64,000 nt of DNA. Source: Mycolicibacter sp. MU0083 (lineage in GTDB: Bacteria; Actinomycetota; Actinomycetes; Mycobacteriales; Mycobacteriaceae). The stretch is taken from contig NZ_OY726394.1 of NCBI RefSeq assembly GCF_963378075.1, positions 2,604,001 through 2,668,000 on the forward strand, written 5' to 3'. Under the pieces are notes generated by a model. It did not search any database, had not been told where the DNA came from, and worked only from the letters and a program-made list of their open reading frames with translations. Of this stretch, positions 57,397 through 64,000 are shown piece after piece. Position numbers and translations under genes: made by a program. Numbering within the stretch: the first letter of the stretch is position 1; every line of letters starts with the position of its first letter.

Positions 57397-58001
57397 CGCT
57401 CACCGTCGTCGCTCGGCCGGGCCGGTTCGCCGGGCTCGAGCAGGCCGGCCAGCTTCGCCCAGCGCGGGTCGATCTTGTCGTGGTGATGGCCGGGTTCGGC
57501 GGTAGCCAGCGGCACTCCGCAGTCCGGGCAGAGCCCCGGGCAGTCGGCGTCGCACAGCGGCGACAGCGGAAGGGCCAGGCCGATGGCGTCGACGATGGCC
57601 TGCTCGAGATCCACCGCGTCGTCGACGACGCGGCCCATCTCGTCGTCATCGGTGGTGGCGTCGGTGGTGCTGTCGGGGTAGGCGAACAGTTCGGTCAGCT
57701 CGACCTCGACGGCACCGGTCAGCGGTTGCAGGCACCGCGCGCATTCACCGGCGGTGGGCGCCGAGACCACTCCGCTGACCAGGACGCCCTCGGAGACCGA
57801 CTCCACCCGCAGGTCCAGATCGACGGCCGCCTGGGCGGGAATGGCGACCAGGTCCAGGCCGATGCGGGCCGGACTGATCCGCTGCTCGTGCAGGGGCAGC
57901 AGCGCACCGGGACGCCGGCCCAGCCGAGCGACGTTGACCACGAACGGCGCGGACGACTGTCGCGGGGCTGACTTCATTCCTGCGCCGGGGTGCCTTGCCA
58001 T
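57393..58001 (-). CDS. DUF177/YceD-family protein with cysteine clusters
   Basis: 202 residues (or 194 from an internal ATG at 57977). Cysteine pairs C-A-R-C, and later the string [13 protein letters not shown], likely bind zinc. The family is linked to 23S rRNA or ribosome large-subunit assembly, usually ahead of rpmF. Here no rpmF follows, but rnc does, as in M. tuberculosis (Rv2926c). Confidence 0.92.
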   Translation of the reverse strand: MARHPGAGMKSAPRQSSAPFVVNVARLGRRPGALLPLHEQRISPARIGLDLVAIPAQAAVDLDLRVESVSEGVLVSGVVSAPTAGECARCLQPLTGAVEVELTELFAYPDSTTDATTDDDEMGRVVDDAVDLEQAIVDAIGLALPLSPLCDADCPGLCPDCGVPLATAEPGHHHDKIDPRWAKLAGLLEPGEPARPSDDGER

Positions 58002-58040
58002 GCCGCGATTCTACGCAGCACGGCACCCGGTGTTGCCGGG

Positions 58041-58778
58041 TCAGCGAGTCGCGTAGTCGTGCGTTCCCGCGGCGGTGCGCAATTGGTGACGCCCCCGGTT
58101 GATCGAGCGCAGGGTGCCGTTGAGGAAGTCCTCGAATTCGGCCAGCTTGGCGTCGACGTAGATGTCGCATTCGCCGCGCATCCGGTCGGCCTCGGCGTGC
58201 GCCGAATCGATCAGCCGGGTGGACTCCGCCCGCGCCGACGTCACGACCTCGTTCTGCGAGACCAGTCGCTGCTGTTCCTTGATGCCCTCCTGCACGGCCT
58301 TCTCGTAGGCGGCGTTGCCGTTCTCCACGAGCCGGTCGCATTCGGCCTGGGCGCGACTGGTGGCGGTCTCGAACTCCCGCTTGGCGGTGGCGCTGAGCCG
58401 GGCGGCCTCCTCGCGGGCCTCGCCGACCATCCGCTCGCTGTGGGCGCGCGCCTCGGCCACCATCCGGTCGGCCTGGCCCTTGGCATCGGACAACAGTCGG
58501 TCGGCCTCGGCCCGGGCGTGGCTGACCAGCGATTCGGCCTCGGCCGTGGCGGAGGTGACCATCGAGTCCGCGTGTTCCTTGGCCTCGTTGATGACCGTGT
58601 CGCGCGCGTCGAGCACATCCTGGGCGTCGTCCAGTTCGCCGGGGATGGCGTCGCGGATGTCGTCGATCAATTCCAGGACGTCGCCGCGGGGCACCACGCA
58701 ACCTGCCGTCATCGGCACACCACGTGCTTCTTCGACAATGGAGCCCAGCTCGTCAAGGGCTTCGAACACTCGGTACAC
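58041..58778 (-). CDS. sepIVA: DivIVA-like septum protein SepIVA
   Basis: 245 residues. Beginning MYRVFEALDELGSIVEEARGVPM followed by a very long coiled coil (about 45-220), rich in Ala, Glu and Arg. The protein is cytoplasmic. In mycobacteria it acts in septation and cell-envelope growth. GTG start 58778. It is first in the sepIVA-DUF177-rnc-mutM unit. Confidence 0.93.
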   Translation of the reverse strand: MYRVFEALDELGSIVEEARGVPMTAGCVVPRGDVLELIDDIRDAIPGELDDAQDVLDARDTVINEAKEHADSMVTSATAEAESLVSHARAEADRLLSDAKGQADRMVAEARAHSERMVGEAREEAARLSATAKREFETATSRAQAECDRLVENGNAAYEKAVQEGIKEQQRLVSQNEVVTSARAESTRLIDSAHAEADRMRGECDIYVDAKLAEFEDFLNGTLRSINRGRHQLRTAAGTHDYATR

Positions 58779-58920
58779 GGCAGCACCCTCCAGGCGTCGT
58801 TGGTGTTACTAGTGTGCCCTGTGTTACGGGTGTGATTGCGTTAGCTGCCCGGTGTGTCGGATTTCCGTCCACTTCACCGGTAGCCTGACCGGTTGATATC
58901 CACATCGGCGAAGGGCGGCC

Positions 58921-59862
58921 ATGACGCACGGCGCTACAGGTTCCGCAGGCCCCGGCCCCACCGGGCAGGCACCACACGGCTATCCGGGACGGTCCGGAGA
59001 CCAGCGAGAAGCCGACATCGGCCGACTGCTGCTGAGCTGCCGGGACAGTCACGGCATCATCGCCGCGGTGAGCGCGTTCCTGGCCGACGCCGGGGCCAAC
59101 ATCATCTCGCTGGATCAGCATTCGACCGCCCCCGAAGACGGCACCTTCGTGCAACGGGCCATCTTCCACCTTCCGGGCCTGCCGGCGGCCATCGACGAGT
59201 TGCGCGAGCGATTCGGCGCCACCGTGGCCCAGCGGTTCGCGATGGACTACCGGTTCACCGAGGCGACCAAGCCCAAGCGGGTGGCGATCATGGCCTCCAA
59301 GACCGACCACTGCCTGCTGGACCTGTTGTGGCGCAACCGGCGCGGTGAGCTGGAGATGACGGTGGCCATGGTGATCTCCAATCACCCGGAACTGGCCGAG
59401 CAGGTGCGCCCGTTCGGGGTGCCGTTCTTCCACATCCCCGCCACCCGCGACATCCGCGCCGAGGCCGAACAACGCCAGCTGCAGTTGCTGTGCGGCAACG
59501 TGGATCTGGTGGTCCTGGCACGTTACATGCAGATCATCACCAGCGATTTCATCGAGGCCGTGGGCTGTCCGCTGATCAACATCCACCATTCGTTCCTGCC
59601 GGCCTTCATCGGGGCCGCGCCCTACCAGCGGGCCAGGGAACGCGGCGTGAAACTGATCGGCGCAACCGCGCACTACGTCACCGAGGTCCTCGACGAGGGG
59701 CCGATCATCGAGCAGGACGTGGTCCGGGTCGACCACACCCACAGCGTGACCGACCTGGTACGGCTCGGCGCCGACGTGGAACGCGCGGTGCTGTCGCGGG
59801 CCGTGCAGTGGCACTGCCAGGACCGTGTGGTCCGGGTCGGCGGCGAAACGATCGTCTTCTAA
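58921..59862 (+). CDS. purU: Formyltetrahydrofolate deformylase PurU
   Basis: 313 residues: an unusual 30-residue N-terminal extension, an ACT-like domain (about 35-110), and the formyltransferase domain with [31 protein letters not shown] and the catalytic aspartate in [11 protein letters not shown]. It hydrolyses 10-formyl-THF to formate and THF, balancing one-carbon pools. It is transcribed divergently from sepIVA. In M. tuberculosis (Rv2964) it lies beyond the PDIM/PGL locus. Confidence 0.96.
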   Translation: MTHGATGSAGPGPTGQAPHGYPGRSGDQREADIGRLLLSCRDSHGIIAAVSAFLADAGANIISLDQHSTAPEDGTFVQRAIFHLPGLPAAIDELRERFGATVAQRFAMDYRFTEATKPKRVAIMASKTDHCLLDLLWRNRRGELEMTVAMVISNHPELAEQVRPFGVPFFHIPATRDIRAEAEQRQLQLLCGNVDLVVLARYMQIITSDFIEAVGCPLINIHHSFLPAFIGAAPYQRARERGVKLIGATAHYVTEVLDEGPIIEQDVVRVDHTHSVTDLVRLGADVERAVLSRAVQWHCQDRVVRVGGETIVF

Positions 59863-61868
59863 CCCGGGTCTTCTCCGCCGGGCGGGGATGCGGCGAATTC
59901 TCCGGATGCCTGCCAGGCCCGACGCTCCGCGGCGAACGCCGCCGACTGCTGGGCACGGAACTCGGCGATGGATCCGGCGTTGTCGGCGAGGAAACCCCGA
60001 TAGGCCGGCAGCGAGAACTCGCCGTCGGCGATGTCGACCCGGCCGCGGCCGGCGGCGGTGTCGGCACGCAGGTCCAGCAGTTCTTCGGCACTGACCGGGT
60101 AGAAGCTGATGCGGTCGAAATACCGCAGCAGCCATGGTGTTTCGGGTTCGAAAAGACCCGCGGTGGCGTTGCGGTGATTCCACACCTGGGTGGTGCGGCC
60201 GACGAACTGGTAGCCCCCGGGCCCCTCGATGCCGTAGATGCACAGGTAGGCGCCGCCGATTCCGACGGCGTTCTCCGGCGTCCAGGTCCGCGCCGGGTTG
60301 TACTTGGTCGTCACCAGCCGGTGCCGGGGATCCAGCGGGGTGGCCACCGGTGCGCCCAGATAGATGTCGCCCAGCCCCAGGACCAGGTACTGCGCGCCGA
60401 AGACCGTGTCGTAGACGTCCGCGATGTCGTCGAGCCCGTTGATGCGCCGGATGAACTCGATGTTCGACGGGCACCACGGCGCATCGGGGCGCACGCCGTA
60501 CATGTAGCGGCGGATGGCCTCGTGAGTTCCGGGGTCGTCCCAGGACAGCGGCAGCCGCACCGAACGGCTCGGTACGACGAGTTCGTCGCACGGCGGCAGC
60601 GCATCGTCGTGGGCGGCGATCCGCTCGACCACCTCGGTGCAGGACACCCGGTCGGTGTCGAACTGGACCTGCAGCGAGCGAACCCCGGGTGTCAGTTCGA
60701 GCAGACCGGGCAGCCCCTGCTCACGCAGCCGGTCGTAGAGCACCTGCACGCGCGCCCGCAGCGCGAGATCCAGGATCATCGGACCGTATTCGAGCAGGAC
60801 GCCACCGTCACCGGAGCGCCGCAGCGTCACGGCGGTACCGTCGCGCCCGGTGTAGCGCTGCAACACCCCGTCGTCGCAGTCCCCGCCGCCGGAGACCACC
60901 ACGGGCAGCGCGGCACGCCGGCGCGGCCCCAGCGACGCCGCCGGCGGGACGCGCTCGGCGCGCACCGGCACCAGTCGCACGGTGTCGTCGGGGGCCAGTT
61001 GGCCGAGTTTCCACCGGTCGCCGCGTGCCACCGTCACCGGGCAGACGAACCCGCCCAGGCTGGGACCGTCGGGACCCAACAGGATCGGGGTGTCGCCGGT
61101 GAAGTCCAGGGCCCCGACGCAGTACGCGTTGTCATGGATGTTGGACGGGTGCAGGCCGGCCTCCCCGCCGTCACGGCGTGCCCACGACGGCTTCGGCCCG
61201 ACGAGCCGCACCCCGGTGCGATCGGAGTTGAAGTGCACCGTGTAGTCGGTGCCGGTCAGCGTCGCCATGTCCGCCCGGGTCAGGAATTCCGGGGCGGCGT
61301 GCGGTCCCACGGTCACCGCCAGTTCCCAGTGCCGGCCGATGCTGGGCTGGATTCCGGCGGGGACGCGGTCGAGGACCGGTGCGGCGCCGCCGCGGCCGGC
61401 GGCGCTGAGCCGATCCCCCGCCTGCAGCGCCCGGCCGCCGTGTCCCCCGAACACCCCCTGGGTGAACGTTGCTGCGCTGCCAAGGAAATCGGGTTCGTCG
61501 AGGCCGCCCTCGACCAGCAGGTAGCTGCGCATTCCGGGACCGGCCGCGGTGCCGATGTCGACGACGCCGCCGGCGGGCACCCGCACCGACTGCCACTGCG
61601 GCAGCCGGGCGTCGTCGAGGGTCGCCGGGACCGTCGCACCGGTGAGGCACACCCAGGCCGGTGCGGTGAAGCGCAGGGCCGGTCCGGATTTGGTGCACTC
61701 CAGCCCGGCGGCGCCTTCGGGATTGCCCAGTGCCCGGTTGCCGAGCCGAAACGACAGGTCGTCCATCGGCCCCGACGGCGGGACGCCGACGTGCCAGTAC
61801 CCCACCCGGCCGGGCCAGTCCTGCACGGTGGTGAACATCCCCGGCCGGACCACCTCGATGCCGATCAT
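59859..61868 (-). CDS. Urea/guanidine carboxylase carboxyltransferase half (AHS2-AHS1), no biotin domains
   Basis: 669 residues from ATG 61868. Residues about 1-310 are the AHS2/PxpC-like domain ([31 protein letters not shown]), and about 325-620 the AHS1/PxpB-like domain ([57 protein letters not shown]). These two domains in this order form the carboxyltransferase part of urea or guanidine carboxylase (and urea amidolyase). The N-terminal biotin carboxylase and C-terminal biotinyl domain (AMKM) are absent: the protein ends [11 protein letters not shown]. It is therefore half an enzyme, with partners elsewhere. It overlaps the DUF1989 gene by 4 nt, so they are coupled. Confidence 0.9.
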   Translation of the reverse strand: MIGIEVVRPGMFTTVQDWPGRVGYWHVGVPPSGPMDDLSFRLGNRALGNPEGAAGLECTKSGPALRFTAPAWVCLTGATVPATLDDARLPQWQSVRVPAGGVVDIGTAAGPGMRSYLLVEGGLDEPDFLGSAATFTQGVFGGHGGRALQAGDRLSAAGRGGAAPVLDRVPAGIQPSIGRHWELAVTVGPHAAPEFLTRADMATLTGTDYTVHFNSDRTGVRLVGPKPSWARRDGGEAGLHPSNIHDNAYCVGALDFTGDTPILLGPDGPSLGGFVCPVTVARGDRWKLGQLAPDDTVRLVPVRAERVPPAASLGPRRRAALPVVVSGGGDCDDGVLQRYTGRDGTAVTLRRSGDGGVLLEYGPMILDLALRARVQVLYDRLREQGLPGLLELTPGVRSLQVQFDTDRVSCTEVVERIAAHDDALPPCDELVVPSRSVRLPLSWDDPGTHEAIRRYMYGVRPDAPWCPSNIEFIRRINGLDDIADVYDTVFGAQYLVLGLGDIYLGAPVATPLDPRHRLVTTKYNPARTWTPENAVGIGGAYLCIYGIEGPGGYQFVGRTTQVWNHRNATAGLFEPETPWLLRYFDRISFYPVSAEELLDLRADTAAGRGRVDIADGEFSLPAYRGFLADNAGSIAEFRAQQSAAFAAERRAWQASGEFAASPPGGEDPG

Positions 61869-62482
61869 CTGCTGGTGATCACCATGCGCACCGGTGTCGG
61901 GTCGAATCCGTTGCACGGGTTGTTGATCTGCGGGCAGTTCGACACCAGCACCAGGGTGTCGGTCTCGGCGCGCAGCGTCAGGCTCTTGCCGGGCGCAGAG
62001 ATCCCGTCGACGATGCCCAGGGTGCCGTCGGCTTCGACCGGCACGTTCATGAACCAGTTGATGTTGGAGACCAGATCGCGTTTGCCGAGGCCGTGTTTGG
62101 CGCCCTCGGCGAGGAAGTTCTCCACGCAGGCGTGCTGGTGCACGGTGTGGTGTCCGTAGCGCAGCGTGTTGGACTCCTGCGAGCAGGCTCCGCCGATGGT
62201 GTCGTGGTTGCCGACGTCGTCGGCGACGACGGTCATCAGGGCGGTGCCGTCGGCGGCGCGCAGCACCGAACCGGTGGTCAGGAAGATGTTTCGCTGGGCG
62301 GTGATGGTGGCCTGGGCGCTGTAGCGGCGGGTGTGGTCGTCGGCGTCGTAGAGCAGGCAGTCCACCGCCTGGTTACCGTGCAGATCGATGATCTGCAGGC
62401 GCTGCCCGGCGCGCACCACCGCCGACCACGGCGAGCGGGCCGGCACCACCTCATCGGAGATCACCCGGCGCTGCTCGGTCAT
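61865..62482 (-). CDS. DUF1989-family urea carboxylase-associated protein 2 (CgdB-like)
   Basis: 205 residues from ATG 62482. [46 protein letters not shown], then [52 protein letters not shown] and [22 protein letters not shown] match the UAAP2 group. DUF1989 pairs associated with this carboxylase were identified as carboxyguanidine deiminase (CgdAB) in guanidine-degrading bacteria. By that precedent it hydrolyses carboxyguanidine to allophanate and ammonia. It overlaps both neighbours by 4 nt. Confidence 0.85.
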   Translation of the reverse strand: MTEQRRVISDEVVPARSPWSAVVRAGQRLQIIDLHGNQAVDCLLYDADDHTRRYSAQATITAQRNIFLTTGSVLRAADGTALMTVVADDVGNHDTIGGACSQESNTLRYGHHTVHQHACVENFLAEGAKHGLGKRDLVSNINWFMNVPVEADGTLGIVDGISAPGKSLTLRAETDTLVLVSNCPQINNPCNGFDPTPVRMVITSR

Positions 62483-63237
62483 GCTCGTTCCCCCGCTCCG
62501 GCGGCCCATGCCGCCTCGGTGTTCTCCAGTGCCCGCAGGTATTCCGGGTCGTGGTTGATCGTGTTGCCCAGTTCGTCGCCCGCCCGCCAGCCGACGACGT
62601 CCAGGGGTCCGGGTGTCGGATCGGGGTCCAGCGGGTGCGCGGTGTTGGCCACCGACAGCACCACCGGCAGATGGATCAGCAGATCGATCGCCGCCCCCGC
62701 TCCCGCTGAGCCGGTGAATTCGAGTGCGCCACTGGCGGGTTCGACCCGGATTCCGCGGAACAGCGCGACCGAGGGTGCGACGTCGCGGATGTCCATGCCG
62801 TGCTTCATCGCACCCAGCAGCAGCAGTTGCCGGCCGGTGTCGTCGGGACCGCAGATCAGGTCGTGGCGGTTGGAGGTGTCGGAGACGACGGTGGCCAGCA
62901 CGCGGCCCTGATCGGACAGCAGCGGATGCCCGGCCCCCAGGTAGGCCTGCCAGGGGATCTTCATGGTGTCGGCGACGTTGAGCCGTTCCCAGGGCGCCTC
63001 GGCACGGTGCAGCAGCAGGTGCGCACAGGCGCCGCCGTCGACGTCGATGAGCCGGACGCGGCTGCCGCGGGCGAGCACCTTGGTGGCGTAGCCGTTCGGC
63101 GGGACCGATTCCGCCCAGACCACGGCCGCGGCATCGACGTCGCGGGGGGTCGCCGGGATGCGCATCGATGCGTGCTCGGCCTGGGCTCTGGCGTGGGAGC
63201 GTGCCCCCGTTGTGGAGTCGGTGCGTGCTTCGTCCAT
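62479..63237 (-). CDS. DUF1989-family urea carboxylase-associated protein 1 (CgdA-like)
   Basis: 252 residues from ATG 63237. LARGSRVRLIDVDGGACAHLLLHRAEAPWERLNVADTMKIPWQAYLGAGHPLLSDQGRVLATVVSDTSNRHD, and near the C-terminus VLSVANTAHPLDPDP, fit UAAP1, the partner of the next gene. The first 25 residues are poorly conserved, so the ATG at RIPATP is an alternative. It heads the operon, behind a promoter shared with tetR. Confidence 0.83.
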   Translation of the reverse strand: MDEARTDSTTGARSHARAQAEHASMRIPATPRDVDAAAVVWAESVPPNGYATKVLARGSRVRLIDVDGGACAHLLLHRAEAPWERLNVADTMKIPWQAYLGAGHPLLSDQGRVLATVVSDTSNRHDLICGPDDTGRQLLLLGAMKHGMDIRDVAPSVALFRGIRVEPASGALEFTGSAGAGAAIDLLIHLPVVLSVANTAHPLDPDPTPGPLDVVGWRAGDELGNTINHDPEYLRALENTEAAWAAGAGERA

Positions 63238-63249
63238 GGTGGGGACGGT

Positions 63250-63278
63250 AGCATATTTCCTATCGACTGACAGATTAA
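63250..63278 (-). promoter_or_regulatory. Candidate promoter of the DUF1989 operon
   Basis: Minus-strand TTAATC (63273-63278), 17-nt spacer, TATGCT (63250-63255). The start site would be near 63243, 6 nt before the ATG, giving a nearly leaderless transcript. The -35 overlaps the ribosome-binding site (AAGGAG) of the divergent tetR gene. Confidence 0.5.
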
Positions 63279-63288
63279 GGAGCGCGGT

Positions 63289-63948
63289 ATGCAGGTTGAC
63301 CGGCGGGGACGTCCGCGACTGGTGGCATCTCGACGGCCCGGCCACAGCCCCCGCGACGAAATCCTCGATGCGGCAGCCGAGTTGTTCACCACCGTCGGCT
63401 ACGCGGCCACCTCGACTCGGCGCATCGCCGAGAGCGTCGGGATGCGGCAGGCCTCGCTGTATCACCATTTCGCCGCCAAGGACGACATCCTCGAGGCCCT
63501 GCTGGCCGGGACCGTCGAGGCCTCTGCGCAACTGGCGGCGGACCTGGTCGCCGAAGCCGGTCCCGGCGCGCCGCGCCTGCACACCCTCGTCGTCGCCGAT
63601 ACCGCACAGCTGTGCGGCGGGTCCTGGAATCTGGGCACCCTGTATCTGCTGCCGGAGCTCAACGTGGACCGCTTCGCCGAATTCCGTGCGCAACGCGATC
63701 GGTTGCGGGACCACTACCGCGAACTCTCCCGGGCGGTGATCGCCGACCACGACGGCCCGCTCGCCGCCGAGGACCTGCCGTTCCGCCTGGTGGAGGCGGT
63801 GATCAACCGCCGCTTGGACGACGGAACCTGTCCCCCGGACTATCCGTTCACCACCGCCGAGGCCGCGTTGCGGGTGCTGGGCTGTGCAAGCGGGTTCGCC
63901 GCGATGCGGGCATCGACCGCGACCCGATTGGGGCTGCCGCCGCAGTGA
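63289..63948 (+). CDS. TetR-family transcriptional regulator
   Basis: 219 residues. HTH at about 45-65 (TSTRRIAESVGMRQASLYHHFAAKDDILEALL), all-helical ligand domain after. ATG 63289 with AAGGAG ribosome-binding site. It is divergent from the DUF1989 genes with 51 nt between start codons, so by inference it controls that operon. Confidence 0.93.
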   Translation: MQVDRRGRPRLVASRRPGHSPRDEILDAAAELFTTVGYAATSTRRIAESVGMRQASLYHHFAAKDDILEALLAGTVEASAQLAADLVAEAGPGAPRLHTLVVADTAQLCGGSWNLGTLYLLPELNVDRFAEFRAQRDRLRDHYRELSRAVIADHDGPLAAEDLPFRLVEAVINRRLDDGTCPPDYPFTTAEAALRVLGCASGFAAMRASTATRLGLPPQ

Positions 63949-63960
63949 CCGGTGGGCAGG

Positions 63961-64000
63961 TCAGCGGGCGGCCAGTTTGGCGGCCAGCCGCCGGTTCACC
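63961..64000 (-). CDS. C-terminal end of an unidentified gene at the right edge
   Basis: A stop codon (TGA on the minus strand at 63961-63963) follows a frame reading VNRRLAAKLAAR, open to the edge. 13 nt after the tetR stop, convergent. Too short to identify. Confidence 0.35.
   Translation of the reverse strand, partial: VNRRLAAKLAAR

Noticed and set aside
1..64000. tRNA, rRNA, insertion sequences, prophage, CRISPR arrays
   Set aside because: None was recognised by eye. A covariance-model or IS search was not possible here and could find missed small RNAs.

Overview
The window is chromosomal DNA of a mycobacterium (family Mycobacteriaceae). Evidence: high GC with many GTG starts; a conserved minus-strand backbone whose products and order match the M. 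tuberculosis Rv2867c-Rv2927c segment (GNAT, ispG, rip1, dxr, rlmN, cdsA, frr, pyrH, amiC, tsf, rpsB, xerC, viuB, dprA, comM, yraN, rnhB, lepB, rplS, trmD, rimM, khpA, rpsP, ffh, ftsY, smc, acyP, mutM, rnc, sepIVA); a PGRS-type glycine repeat protein; a PE-PPE-domain hydrolase; and a perfect mycobacterial SOS box. I cannot name the species. Comparisons with M. tuberculosis gene order and protein starts are from memory, not from a search.

Layout. 1-9282 (minus, except one small gene): isoprenoid MEP-pathway genes ispG and dxr around the intramembrane protease rip1, a VOC/AraC pair, rlmN, cdsA, frr and pyrH. 9458-16771 (plus): an ArsR-type regulator and a six-gene operon for a hydrogenase-4/complex-I-like membrane complex whose large subunit lacks nickel ligands. 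16811-20411: a MarR regulator with a palindrome over its start codon, amidase amiC, and the tsf-rpsB operon behind a strongly folded leader. 20643-28803: an M23 hydrolase, then two minus-strand runs (viuB, lactate monooxygenase, xerC, alpha/beta hydrolase; and yraN-comM-dprA), plus a GNAT with a gyrase-A-like N-terminus. 28846-34371: DUF2469, rnhB, lepB, rplS and the rpsP-khpA-rimM-trmD ribosome/tRNA operon, with lipoprotein lppW converging. 34542-43017: SnoaL, a D,D-carboxypeptidase, an SOS-boxed 13E12/HNH protein, amidohydrolase, ffh, then the PGRS protein and PE-PPE hydrolase. 43219-53621: an SDR, small proteins, Nudix, a GH6 cellulase, ftsY, a Uma2 protein, smc, acylphosphatase, OsmC and two small genes. 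53830-58778: a LuxR regulator, a PIG-L deacetylase, mutM, rnc, DUF177 and sepIVA. 58921-64000: purU, then a TetR-controlled DUF1989 pair with a carboxyltransferase-only urea/guanidine carboxylase fragment.

How the genes work together. Much of the minus strand is house-keeping in tightly packed operons, many junctions overlapping by 1-4 nt (ATGA). The SRP GTPases Ffh and FtsY, signal peptidase LepB and the protease Rip1 serve membrane-protein targeting and envelope homeostasis. rpsB/tsf/frr and rpsP/rimM/trmD/rplS serve translation. Accessory units sit between these blocks: the hyc cluster, the PGRS/PE-PPE pair, the DUF1989 nitrogen-metabolism operon and several one-component regulators with visible operators.

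Four of the ten convergent gene pairs end in stop codons that overlap by exactly four bases, leaving no room for an intrinsic terminator. Where the ends are apart, clear hairpins are found at 5828-5890 and 44015-44040. No tRNA, rRNA, insertion sequence, prophage or CRISPR array was recognised.
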